Shown here piece after piece: positions 21,112 through 32,256 of a stretch of DNA of 64,000 nucleotides; positions within the stretch are counted from its first letter, which is position 1; each line of letters starts with the position of its first letter. Where the stretch lies: positions 27,004,954 to 27,068,953 of the forward strand of contig CM060124.1 in NCBI GenBank assembly GCA_030522415.1, written 5' to 3'. Both the position numbers and the translations under genes were made by a program. Under the pieces are notes generated by a model that worked only from the letters and a program-made list of their open reading frames with translations, was not told the origin of the DNA and did no database searches. This stretch comes from Channallabes apus. Lineage: Eukaryota; Chordata; Actinopteri; Siluriformes; Clariidae.

Positions 21112-21967
21112 CCCCAGGTGTTCTAATAATCATTGTTACACAAACTGCCAGTTGCAGCATTGGTGAACGTACAGTAGGTCTGCAGTACTGGAAAGAGGAG
21201 AGAGCAGCTGCCTGCCAAAACACTCATTCCAAACCAACATGGAAACACTTTCAGTAGGAAAACATGTCTGATAACGTTATGTCATCTCAACAACACTTTG
21301 TCTCCTTAGTAATTGCTCCTAAATCATTCGGGAACCATCCATGTTGCTCTATTCATGGCTAACTTGAGCTACAAAGGTAAGTAGCTTCTAACACAATGTT
21401 GAATCCCAAATCCCTCTCTAACACCCGATTAAGGGCACTACATGATGTGTGGAACAAGAGATTCACCCTACATGCACCCTGCACTAGATTTCAATTTAAC
21501 ACTGTTTGGGGTTCAACCCTATTTATTCTCCTCACCTTTTGCCTACATAATACCAGTAAGAATTCAAAACGCCAGCTCCACCAGTCACAGTTACAGTAGA
21601 TAATTCCACCAGTTGTGGAAGGATATGTGTGAGTGGAGCAAAATAATTGGTCAAATAAAAAAAATTTATTGTTGTATAGTGTAATATAATACGTTCTTTA
21701 TATGGAATTGATGTATAAAAGCAGTATCACATTGTCATGCTATTGTACTGAATATGATGATATTCAGCACAACGGCATTCCTTCTTGTGTTACAGTATCT
21801 CTCATTTTTTTTTAAACTAAAATGCTTTGTTGTGGGCTTTTCTCTCATTTTGCTGCCAAACATTTTTTGCGTGATTTGAGGTATTGATTCCTATTTAGGT
21901 AAATAAAATGACATTTGTGTGTCAATCACATCACCTGTGGTTGCCAGATTTCTTCTTCTTCTTAGTA
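21112..21967. other. Non-coding DNA, nothing recognised
   Basis: No coding or repeat signal recognised. Confidence 0.4.

Positions 21968-22004
<37 letters not shown>
21968..22004. repeat. (TAA)n microsatellite
   Basis: About 12 units of TAA/ATA, preceded by a short TTC run at 21950-21961. Confidence 0.9.
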
Positions 22005-22006
<2 letters not shown>

Positions 22007-22859
22007 TTATAACAGCTTTATTTCTTGGCTGTCGAATACAATTCCCGAAACATTTTAAAACTTAAGATTAATACAGTGACATGTATATTGAATATTACAA
22101 CATGGAAAGATGAATGCCATGATATAATTGTGATTATAATGAGCGGATGATCCAGCACATTGTAAACGTATATCATGTAGTGACAGGTAAATACATACAT
22201 ATTCATAAAATTATCTGTGTGCAGTATGAAGGATACTTTCAAGATTTGACTTAATACATGATTATCAATATTTTTGTTCCTATAATTTGTCCTGTGAGGA
22301 AGATGCACCCGCAGCTTGAAGTAAATGGCTCCCTGAAGTGCTGTTACTTATATAATTAATAGAATCCCATCTGTTTTTTTATGGCATTGCATAGTGTGTT
22401 TACAGCCTAAACATAAATTTCTGCACAGCATAGTGTACAAATGTATTGATTCAGTTCAACTGCACTTAAGATTCAACCAAAGAAAATATCTATTTACTGT
22501 AAGTTCCACAAAATTCCAAAAAGTTACGTTTTTGGCGCCCCGTCTTACTGTGTGTGTTTTGAACTCAGTGGTGCACGCTGTGAGGCAAACCAGCAGCTTC
22601 CAAACACACATTTCAATATCAAATAAGAAAGTTTGGACTTTTTAGTAGGATTTTCTTTCCTGCTTGTCGTCCAACAACCTCCAGAGAAGCTCCTTAAGGA
22701 ATTTGAGCACATGCCAAATTTTCAATCCCATTTATTTATTTTATTTTTAGCATCAGAATCTTATAGAGATTTTCAAGCTGATAGAACTGACATTATGAAG
22801 ATATCTATGGATTGTGTGTGGGTGTGGAAATCTCTCTCTCTCGTTCTCTCTCGCTCTCA

Positions 22860-22862
<3 letters not shown>
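22005..22862. other. Non-coding DNA, nothing recognised
   Basis: AT-rich; open frames here have no recognisable similarity. Confidence 0.4.

Positions 22863-22934
<72 letters not shown>
22863..22934. repeat. (TG)n microsatellite
   Basis: About 36 units of TG, preceded by CTCTCTCTCTCG-type sequence at 22832-22860. Cys/Val-repeat open frames across it are artefacts. Confidence 0.95.
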
Positions 22935-22936
<2 letters not shown>

Positions 22937-23071
22937 TGGCCTCTTATTGGTCCATCTGCAGTTGTTGCTTTTCTGCAAGACAGGCTGTAAATGTTACACT
23001 AATATTTCATAATGTGAGAAAAAAGAAAAAAAAAAACAGAAACACCAAACACACCTAACCACCCACCCACC

Positions 23072-23074
<3 letters not shown>

Positions 23075-23136
<62 letters not shown>
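23075..23136. repeat. (AC)n microsatellite
   Basis: About 31 units of AC. It is complementary to the TG array 140 bp to its left, so the two can pair as a long hairpin. Confidence 0.95.
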
Positions 23137-23138
<2 letters not shown>

Positions 23139-23221
23139 GAAGTGCTGGAAGAAAAAGAGGCAGATGATGAAAAACCCCTAACACACAGAGCCATTAATCA
23201 CAGCACTGAGGCCTAATGGAG

Positions 23222-23222
<1 letters not shown>

Positions 23223-23257
<35 letters not shown>
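23223..23257. repeat. (AC)n microsatellite
   Basis: About 17 units of AC, the third dinucleotide array within 400 bp. Confidence 0.95.
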
Positions 23258-23259
<2 letters not shown>

Positions 23260-23394
23260 AACACACAAACAGCTGTCTCTGAATCATAATGAAGAAAAAG
23301 GAAAGAGATCAGAGAGAAACAGAGAATAAAACTGTTGCTGATTCAACATGTGTGTGATGTTAAAAAGGGCCGAGGTTTCACATATCAGAATGGT

Positions 23395-24010
23395 CAGGTT
23401 GATCATTGAGAGATTAGAATGAGGGTGGGGTTAAAGAGATTAAAATAAGGTTGGGGTTAGAATATGGGCAGGATTGAGGACATGTGGGTAGGGCTAATAG
23501 GATTGAAATGAAAACAGACTTGGAGAGATTAGAATGAAGGCAGAGTTAGAGAGATTAGAATGTGGGTTGAGATAAAGAGATTTGAATAAGGGTGGAGTTA
23601 GAGAGATTACAATGAAGACAGAGTTTAGACTGAAGGTGGAGTTATAGAGATTAGACTGAAGGTGGAGTTATAGAGATTAGACTGAAGGTGGAGTTATAGA
23701 GATTAGAAATGAAGGTGGCGTTATAGAGATTAGAATGAAGGTGGAGTTATAGAGATTAGAATGAAGGTGGAGTTATAGAGATTAGAATGAAGGTGGAGTT
23801 ATAGAGATTGAAATGAAGGCAAAGTTTAGAATGAAGGCGTAGTTATAGAGATTAAAATGAAGGTGGAGATAGACAGATTAGAACGATGGTGGAGTTTAGG
23901 ATGAAGGCGGGGTTATAGATAGTGAAATGAAAGCAGAAGTAGAGGGAATAAAATGAAGGTGGAGTTTAGAATGAAGGTGGAGTTTTAGAGATTAGAATGA
24001 AGGGGGAGCA
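23395..24010 (+). repeat. 26-bp minisatellite (GAGATTAGAATGAAGGTGGAG type), main block
   Basis: At least a dozen imperfect copies of a 26-bp unit of the form GAGATTAGAMTGAAGGTGG plus AGTTATA. Adjacent units at 23640-23800 differ by only one or two bases, while the ends are much more diverged. The array continues in decayed form beyond the insertions to its right (24.53-24.59 and 24.82-25.6 kb). Confidence 0.9.
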
Positions 24011-24059
24011 CTGTTGGATGTAATCCATGAAGTTGTCCTACAAGCCCCTCTCCCGTTAA

Positions 24060-24277
24060 CCCACGCCCCTCTCTTATTACTGCTGTGCGGTTTAACTCGG
24101 TGAAAAGCGGTCTTAGACACTGTGTGCCGCCGCGCGTGACCATCCGACGTTCCGCGAAGTTCTGCAAGGTCCATGAGTGGAAAGATGGAAATGTAATCAC
24201 AGCACCAAAACTCGCTGGGAATAATGATGAACCATACTTGCGGCCACCATGTGAAACCGCATAGGTGAGATAGGGGT
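24060..24277 (-). mobile_element. Harbinger-like MITE, diverged copy
   Basis: Same orientation as the 176-408 copy. It keeps CTGTGCGGTTTAACTC near the left end, the inner CGACGTTCCGCGAAGTTC block, and the right end CATAGGTGAGATAGGGG. The left terminal repeat is degraded and there is a deletion in the centre. Inserted at the edge of the 26-bp minisatellite. Confidence 0.7.
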
Positions 24278-24533
24278 GATCGTAGTTAACAGATTATTGG
24301 CCAAACTTAATTATGGGCTGAGTGATGATGGTAGAATAATTATAAAGGTCTTGACTAAAACAACATGAATGAGGAATCACAAGAGTTCTGCAGTGATTTT
24401 CTGCAGTGGAAAAGTACTAGAACTAGTTACTTTTATCAGAAAAAAAAATGCTGAAATGTAACTGATTACTATTTAATGACAGTAATTTTGTAATGAAATT
24501 AGTTACTTTAAAAAGTAATGCCCTCCAACACTG
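24278..24533 (-). mobile_element. hAT-like fragment (right part)
   Basis: 24400-24533 reads as a string of AGTTACTTT, GTAACTGATTAC and TAATTTTGTAATG phrases and ends CCCTCCAACACTG at 24533. Read from the other strand this starts CAGTGTTGGAGGG, the terminal motif of a common fish hAT-type non-autonomous family rich in GTTACT words. The other end was not found and the left boundary is uncertain. Confidence 0.5.
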
Positions 24534-24596
24534 AGGTGGAGTTAGAGAGACTAGAATGAAGGTGGAGTTGGAGAGGATAAAAATAAGGTGGTGTTA

Positions 24597-24818
24597 TACC
24601 CCTATCTCACCTATGTGGTTTAGCGCAGTGGCCGTAAATACGATTCATTATGATTCACCGCGAGTTTTTGGTGTTCTGAGTACATTTCCATCTTTCTGCA
24701 TTAAATATGTTTAATTTTTTTGGCGGACCTTGCAGAAGTTTGCGGGCAATCGTGGCAACTCACGGTGCCCGACACCGCATCTCACCGTGAGTCAAACCGC
24801 ACAGGTGCGATAGGGGTA
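24597..24818 (+). mobile_element. Harbinger-like MITE, complete copy with TTA duplication
   Basis: 222 bp with about 26-bp terminal inverted repeats: the left TACCCCTATCTCACCTATG and the right, on the complementary strand, TACCCCTATCGCACCTGTG. Each is followed by GGTTT. TTA flanks both sides (24594-24596 and 24819-24821), the target duplication typical of PIF/Harbinger. No coding capacity. It sits inside the decayed minisatellite and serves as reference for the three other copies. Confidence 0.88.
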
Positions 24819-24821
24819 TTA

Positions 24822-25620
24822 GAGAGATTAAAATGAAGGTGGAATTGAAATTGCTATAAAGAGTATTGTACACCTCTCCTCTTACACAGAACATCCAGCC
24901 CCACATAATGTTGGGTTGCCTGTTGAGTCTAGTTCCTCTCAAGGTTGCATCTTATTGTTTTCTCAAGGACTTTTTACTTGGCGCTGTCCCTCTTTCTAAA
25001 AAGATTCTAAAAAGACTGGGGGTATTAAATTAAAATGTTAAATTAAAAAATGATGGTGGAGTTAAAATAATTAATATATGGGTGGGGTTAATGAGATTTC
25101 ATGAGGATGGAATTAAAGAGTATTCTGTGTCAGGTTTTGATAAATTGGAATGGGGTCAGGTGAGAGGGATTAGATTAGCCTTGAACAGCATTAGAGAGGA
25201 TAGTAGAAGGAAGGACAATGGTGGAAGGATAGTGGTAAGGAGGGGCAGGCGTAAAGAGATTAGTGTAAGGATTGTTTAAAATTAGAATAAGGGCAGAGTT
25301 AAAGGAATTAGAATGAGGGTGGGGTTAAAGAGATTCACATTCTGATGCTGTTAAAATCTTAGAATATGTATGGGATTAGAGAAACTAGAATATAGGTCGG
25401 GTGGGGAAGATTACAATAGAGAGATTCAAATGTGGGTGGGATTAGAAACATCTGAATGGGCCAAGGGTAGGGGTAAGGTTAAAGAGATTAGAAGGAGGGC
25501 TAGCTTAGAGATATCTGAATGCGGTTGGAAGATGGATGTTGATGATAAGGGTGATGGGGTTGGTAGGACAGGTGGAGATAATGTAAGGCTAATGTAAGGA
25601 GTAAAGTTGGAATGATAATG
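24822..25620 (+). repeat. Decayed right arm of the 26-bp minisatellite
   Basis: GAGATTAGAATRAGGGTGGGGTTA-like units recur irregularly (for example near 25040-25100, 25300-25340 and 25400-25500), interrupted by unrelated AT-rich DNA at 24860-25040. The glycine/arginine-rich open frames on the plus strand (25082-25279, 25370-25597) are translations of these units and are not genes. Confidence 0.6.
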
Positions 25621-25925
25621 GCTTCATCATGAGGCTCAGAAAGGGGTGGAGTTGAGGCTTTCAGCATCCTTTACTAAAAACTTAATCTAAGGATCTGAGA
25701 CACTACAAACGCTGGTGTGTGTGTGTGTGTAAGTGTGTGTTTATACAGTTATTTATTTCCATGTGAGCAGAGTGTGTGAGATTCGGCACTTCTGCACTGA
25801 CAGAGTGTAATGATGAAACTAAACACCACTGACACGAGAGAAAATACACACATCTGCTCGCACGTCACTTGCTGTCAAGCTTGTCGCCAAGGAAACAACA
25901 GCAGTTGCGTGTATTGAAATAACAA

Positions 25926-25927
<2 letters not shown>
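25621..25927. other. Non-coding DNA with a short GT run
   Basis: Imperfect GT repeat at 25714-25742; otherwise nothing recognised. Confidence 0.4.

Positions 25928-25982
<55 letters not shown>
25928..25982. repeat. (TG)n microsatellite
   Basis: About 27 uninterrupted TG units. Confidence 0.95.
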
Positions 25983-25986
<4 letters not shown>

Positions 25987-26439
25987 CAGATAGAGAACAG
26001 ATAGTTTGCAGATTAACACAACAACAACAGTTTTTTAGAACAACTCTGTGTGCACATCAACAGAAGCAATGTGTGTACAAAAGAATGATGGCACTGTGTG
26101 CATATGCTTAGACTTTGACAGCCATGACACACTATTACACACTAATAACACTCATACTGATGCTAATACACACTAATAACACTAGAAGTAATGTATGGCA
26201 CTGTAAAGTGTGTTAAATATGCTCTGGATTGGGTTGGTTTTCTGGAAATCCCAAGTGTTTATGGATTTATGTTTATTGTTTTCAGGTTTGTGTTTTGTAT
26301 GATTCTGCAAGTTCGATCATTCTAGAAAATCTAGTTCTAGACTCAAAACTGTATAGGAATTGTACAATCCTGAGGATCCTGTTGATTGGGTGAATTTCTG
26401 ACACAGAAATTAGTAATCAAATAAGTTTTGCCTTTGATA
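25983..26439. other. Non-coding DNA
   Basis: Weak tandem phrases of the type CACACTAATAACAC at 26120-26190; otherwise nothing recognised. Confidence 0.35.
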
Positions 26440-26700
26440 CTTGAAATTGAAGTCCATTCAATTTTCCTAAAGTCAATGTTCCTAAAGTCTGGAACCCACA
26501 GACATGACCAAATTCCGAGTTTCCTCCTTCGAGATGTTTTCCCAGGCCTTTTCTGCAGCTGCCTTTACCTTACCTCCAAAAAAAAAGTATGGACCGTAGC
26601 ACATTATGGCTGCATCTTTAGTGTGTTTCTAGGCTATTTATCTTTCACCTTAAGGTCCTCTGGTAAATCTTTTCCAAGCTTTACAATGGCAGCCAATTAA
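26440..26700 (-). pseudogene. Possible Tc1-like transposase C-terminal relic
   Basis: On the minus strand the phrase KVKAAAEKAWENISKEETRN followed by LVMSVGSRL resembles the last helix region of Tc1 transposases (K-AWE-I-xE---NLVxSM--RL). Upstream frames are broken and no catalytic block is visible, so the call is tentative. Confidence 0.35.
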
Positions 26701-27325
26701 TTAATTAGTAAAGCTAAAAATAATGCAAAATAATATACCATTGATGGCGACAACAGAATTGTCTATAATACCCTCTTTATTGTCCGCAAAGTTTAGAGGG
26801 AAATCAAGTTGATGAGCCACACTGTTGGATTGCAGGACATTCCATGTTGATGAGAAATTCATTCAGGCTGGGATAAACAGCTACCAATGCTGAGGCACCA
26901 CCTTGACAGGTACAATCATCAGTATAACAGTGATGGAGACCTGTGCGACTTAATGACTTGCCCACACCACCAGCTGTGCCTTATTTGTGGAGACCGTACT
27001 GAATACGAATACATTATGAACAAAGAACGAGCAAACAAATACAAATACAGAAACGAATGGTAGGTGCTGTATTCTGTTTTTCTTTTCAAAGATTGCCAGA
27101 AAGGTTCACGGACCATTATGCTGAGAATAGAGATGTGCCACAAAAGAACCACATTAGCAGGAAGGCTTTGTGAATGCAGGCATAAGTAGTCATATGAGAA
27201 ATGTGCAAGACAAAGGAAGACTGTGTTTATCATTTATAAATGTGTGAAAATGTGGCATGATGCATTTATGTAGGTTTTGACGGGTAAAATAATATCAGAC
27301 TTCTTACATGTGTGTATGGGGATGT
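26701..27325. other. Non-coding DNA, nothing secure
   Basis: No gene recognised. The minus-strand frame 26919-27233 is open for 104 codons without recognisable domains. Confidence 0.3.
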
Positions 27326-27640
27326 TCAAGCCAAAGCCGGACTTTTGATTGTGCAGAATAACAGAACAACGTTCCCTGCTACACTATTGGATTTATCCCA
27401 GTGTTTCTCTACTGCTTGAATACCATCAAGGTACAAAGAACTCTCAGGACTGCTTGCTTCATGTCTGAAATACTGGCCTCCCAGAGATTTCTTTAATGGC
27501 TTTTCCAAACGTGTGTCAATAGCTTGGGGAGAGACGAGGCAAGAGCTCTTAGTTGAGTTCCTATAATGTGCTATAAAGTGGTGTTGGTGAATGATTGTGT
27601 GAATGGTTCTCACAGACAGATGCATCTAATCCACAAGTTT
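27326..27640 (-). pseudogene. mariner-like transposase relic
   Basis: The minus-strand frame contains LKKSLGGQYFRHEASS followed by LYLDGIQAVEKHWDKSN, close in wording and order to the relic at 16.53 kb and to the C-terminus of mariner transposases (LK-LGG-RF ... DGI--L--RW-KC). The upstream catalytic domain is unrecognisable. Confidence 0.45.
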
Positions 27641-27809
27641 TAGTCAACCTATACATTAATATTCAATAATCAGCCTTGCTGAATGTTTACGGGAAAAACT
27701 GCAGTGGGCTCTGGGCCAGTTACAGTATATGCCTTTATTCACCAGAATTTTCATCACAAGTCTTAGTTTCACTTGAACACCGCTCATATTTTTGAGCAGT
27801 AGCAAGCTA

Positions 27810-30800
27810 CAGTGGGTGCACAGGCAGTATGCGACTTCTACCGTCGCAGCGTATGGCGTCAGCATTTGGGTTTGTGCGTTTGCTGGCTTTTACCACTGAG
27901 TGGCGCTATATAACTATAGACTGACGCCTCAGGCATCAGCTCGTTCTCTCCAGGCTTAATGAGGCGCAGGTCGTCCACAGCTGCACGTCGTTGCAGATAA
28001 AATAAAGTGAAACATTGTAAATAAACGAATTCATAATCACAGTAGTAACATTACAGTACAAATTTATAATTAAAATTAAATTCAGTTTTTTAGGATCGAA
28101 TTTAAGCAACGTAAACGTTGTAAACTGTGTAATTATAGTAGAAAGGCTACGTGTAGGGTCTTGTGTCATCTTAGAGCTTTCATAAGACTCATAAGACTCT
28201 ACTTTTATTTAGGTGCACACACAATGACGAAAAACTTTATGATTTTGTTAAATAAATAAAGTAAACGGGGTTCTGTATTGATTTTGGTGCGTCAGAAAAT
28301 GAACCCAAACTCCGTGTATACTCGCCTCACAGACGTGAAAAATATATACTTATAGAAAGAGAAATATCTGCTTTAATATAAACTAATGAAAAAAAAATAT
28401 TAGATTATGTCATTCGTATGAGAAGTGAATTATAGGCGCGCTCACTGACGACGAGATGACATGATCAGCACAGCCAAAGGAATCACTACCTTATCAATGA
28501 ATTATTAAAATGGTCAGAGTGAATTTCCCCCGCTGTTTTAACAAATATTTGAAGTAGATAACAGTAGCCCACATTTACTGTATAAAAGCATTTTTATTTA
28601 TATAAAACTATAAATAAAAATAATAATAATAATCCGGCATTTATTATTAGGTGTGCCCGCTGACAAAGTTCTTCAGTAACAAACCTATAAAACATGTACA
28701 TCTGTATGATTAAATTGTTTAAATGTGATCAGTGATTTATGTAAATGACTCAGTTTAGATGTAAGTAAATGCTAGGGACTGACATCGGCGTGCGTTTCTC
28801 CCAGCGCCGCATAGCGCTTATTTAACACCATTAATATGTGTTTGCTGAAAGAGATATCTAATCTCTCATATCGGCGCGCGCGTTCATCTGACTTTAGATC
28901 AAAACTCGGCAAAGGCTCTACTTTTATTTAGGTGCACTCACAATGACGAAAAAACTTTATGATTTTGTTAAATAAATAAAGTAAACGGGGTTCTGTATTG
29001 ATTTTGGTGAACTTGAGCGCGTCAGAAAATGAACCCAAAGTTCTTCAGTAACAAACCTATAAAACATGTACATCTGTATGAATAAATTGTTTAAATGTGA
29101 TCAGTGATTTATGTTTAGATATAAGTAAATGCTCCTTGCTATAGGGACTGACATCGGCGTGCTGAAAGATCTAATCTCTCATATCGGCGCGCGCGTTCAT
29201 CTGACTTTAGATCAAAGTTAAAGAGCGCACACGCAGGATCATGCAAACGTTTCCGCTTCTACTCTCCTCTTTCATAAAAAATGAACAATCCGACACGAGC
29301 AGATTTGTTTCAGTCAGAATATTTATCAATCATAAAGAGAGGCGACATATACTTGCTGATTAAACACTGCATTTTTAAAGTGAAAGCGCGCGATGTGAGC
29401 AGCTTTAATTATTGATAATTAAATCATTATTAAATGGTGGACATAAAAAGCAAAAAGAATAATAATATTATTTTGATTATTATTATCATGTTCTTTTGCT
29501 GTTTGAGCGTCTGTGGATTCCAAAATTGACATTTTTACCGTTTTTTAATCACTGAAATGGAAGAGATACTGTACTGTAGAAAGGTTCCTTATCATAACGT
29601 GCCTTGTATTGTTTTTTAATCACTCGATACACGACCCATCATTTTTAATGCTATTTTACAAAGGGTAAATACACATGGAATAATTTTATTTGGTTTGTTT
29701 ATTTATAAATAAAATTAAAAGTAATTAAAAACAGTGTAGAGTGATTAATAACACTACATGTTATGGTAAGAAAAATCTCATTCTTGCTCATTCTAGTTTC
29801 TCCGAGTGTATACTGTAGGTGAGAACAGCTATTCACCCTTAGGGGGGGTGTATAATTTGCATTTGTATGTGTCTGACTTTGCAAAGCACACCTGTAAAAC
29901 CTGTTTAAATGTAAATGCTCCTCGCTGCGCTGTTTGGGGGAGGGGCACGCTAATGACGATTTGGTCAGCTGTGTGAACGCTCGCCCTTTAGATGTTGCGC
30001 GCACTACACGGCAAAAAATATGTTAGTATATCATGACTGAAATCATGACTGAAATATATGTTAGTATATCATGACTGAAAAAAGGTTATGTAATTTGTAT
30101 AAAACGTGGATTACTACAGCGCATCCACTCACAGCCGAAACCAAAGACATCAACGGCTCTGCCTATTCAGAGGCTCTGCCTATTCAGTAAAGAAGAACAC
30201 TACTGTTATTATTTCAATTCATACTGTACAGCTGTGAGAATTGGGGCAGGGATATTATGCCAATATTAAATATTATATACGATATTAAATTTCAAGTGAG
30301 TTGGGAGTTTGCAAGGCAGAGAAGGATGCTCTTCGGAGTGAGTTGCGAGTTTGATGAGACGGCATAAATATTTAATACAGCAAATTAAATATTTTGGTTT
30401 ATATTTTGGTTTATATTATATGGTTAATGTATTGTGGTTTATATTGCAAACGAATAACGAATCAAGAGCCTGTGATTATATTGCATAAATATTATTTTGT
30501 ACAGACAAATATCTGAATTTTTATTTATTTATTTTTTAGATTTTTTTTAAAACAAATCTCTCAAAAATAGTAAGATGTATTTTGGTTTTATACTGCAAAC
30601 GAAAAACGACCTATAAAACATGTACATCTGTATGAATAAATTGTTTAAATGTGATCAGTAAATGCTCCTTGCTAGTGACTGACATCGTCGTGCTGAAAGA
30701 TCTAATCTCTCATATCGGCGCGCGCGTTCATCTGACTTAACGTTTCAGCCATTCACACATGCATTGTGCTGTTGTTTGTACACACTTACACACTTACACA

Positions 30801-32254
30801 CTGGTTGTATAGCGCACTTATGGAATGAATACGATGAGATGACAGAGTGGAGGTTTAATACATCTATCTCACACGCGGGGCCATAAGTGCGGTTCATTAT
30901 GATTCGGTGCGAGTTTTGGTGCTGTTATTACGTTTCCATCTTACCACGCAAAAAATAAACATGTTTAACATGCGGAAGATCTTCACGGAATTTTTCACGC
31001 GGAAACATGGAAACGTAATCACAGCGCAAAGACTCGGGGTGAATCATGATCAAGCCTGCGGCCACAGCGCGAGCCCGTGCAGGTGAGATAGGGGTATAAC
31101 ACACCGCATCTCACAGCGAGCCAAACCGCATAAGTGAATACTGTAGGGGTATTAAACATTACAATAACCCAGAAACATGAATGGATGCGGGGTTTGAAAC
31201 TCCCAAGGTTATTTTCTCATTTAACTAAATCAAATTTCATAAAAATAAAACGTGTCAAAAGAAAAACCCATAAAGTTATGGATAATGGCTAATGATCAAT
31301 GAAACATATTTTAAACAAAAAGCAGCGAGCAGCTGGACATCGGGACGGGGAGTGTAAGTACGACGCGTTGGTCTGGCACGCGCAGGTCTGAGCAGCTCAA
31401 GAAGCTCCATAATCTGTTGCCTTGGAAGGCAAAACTTTTATTTAAATATATTTATTAATAACGACCACGGGGAAAATATGAAAAGGGCTGAAGTTTTGTC
31501 TAAAGGAAAAATGTACATGACCCACACGGCTCCACGGACCGCGCCGTCTTCAGTTTAACATAACACCACGCTGTATCGCTGCCTAATTGTTCGCCACCTG
31601 TTTAATATTAATTGTGATTGGCAATTTTAATGCATTAGTCACATTATGAAATAGGCTAATTAAAAGTCACTCTATTAGTTCTGATATCAAATAAAATAAA
31701 ATTCTTAAACAGGTCTAATGTAATGAGAGGCCCCGATTATACTGCATACATCTTTTTTATTGATTTATTTTTTTATTATCTATTCTGGAAGTTTGCTCTA
31801 TTTGTTTTAGTTATTTCTATATTTAAATATTGATGTCTTAAACTCTAACAACTGTAAGTATTGTCAAAATAATTTTTTTGAAAGCCCTAGTGCTGTTGTT
31901 TGCGCTGTTTTCTTTAATAATAACACTAAACAGATAAAAACAGAGAGTCTGTCTAAACAAAATAAAACCAATGTTTTCTAACTCATATTTTTTATATTTA
32001 TAGTTTTACATGTTTGTTGGATGTGTAAATTATCATAATTGTAGTATTACTTAGCTACAACATATTGTTTTGACTTTATTATGACTTAAGCTCTGAATAT
32101 ATTTAAAAACCGATACGACGGAAAATGTCAATTTGCGCCACCTGGCGGTCATTTCACGAATTATTTTGAAATGCTCCTGGTTTATTTCGGCCGCTGCCGC
32201 GTTTCCACGGCGGTGAGTGCGACGGTAATGAGCAGTCTGGTTGTCACACCACTG
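27810..32254 (+). mobile_element. Large TA-flanked element, copy 1 (unnamed family)
   Basis: 4445 bp flanked by TA (27808-27809 and 32255-32256). The ends are imperfect inverted repeats: the left starts CAGTGGGTGCACAGGCAG, the right read inward starts CAGTGGTGTGACAACCAG, and both have TACCGTCGCA about 30 bp in. Copy 2 at 48106-58305 has the same two ends and most of the interior in the same order. The interior is non-coding and built from repeated modules: a CATATCGGCGCGCGCGTTC block occurs at about 28868, 29191 and 30713, and the TTTATTTAGGTGCAC block at 28204 and 28924. A Harbinger MITE sits inside (30859-31151). CAGTGG ends and TA duplication suggest Tc1/mariner-type mobilisation, but the length and lack of a transposase are unusual. 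Confidence 0.7.
30859..31151 (+). mobile_element. Harbinger-like MITE with an extra terminal piece
   Basis: Inside the large element. It starts TACATCTATCTCACACG, includes CGGTGCGAGTTTTGGTG and GTGAGATAGGGGTA (near 31096), then carries a second terminal region ending TGTAGGGGTA. This looks like one MITE plus the end of another, or a tail duplicated during insertion. TTA follows the right edge. It is not present at the corresponding place of copy 2, so it arrived after the two copies separated. Confidence 0.65.
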
Positions 32255-32256
32255 TA

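Noticed and set aside
22633..23194. Open frames with Cys-Val repeats
   Set aside because: Direct translations of TG/AC dinucleotide arrays.
25082..25597. Gly/Arg/Trp-rich plus-strand frames
   Set aside because: Each follows the decayed 26-bp minisatellite unit; no start context or domain.
27810..32254. Interpreting the large shared blocks as a plain segmental duplication
   Set aside because: Similarity stops at TA dinucleotides at all four edges and the two ends are inverted repeats of each other, which favours a transposon; a genome search would settle it.
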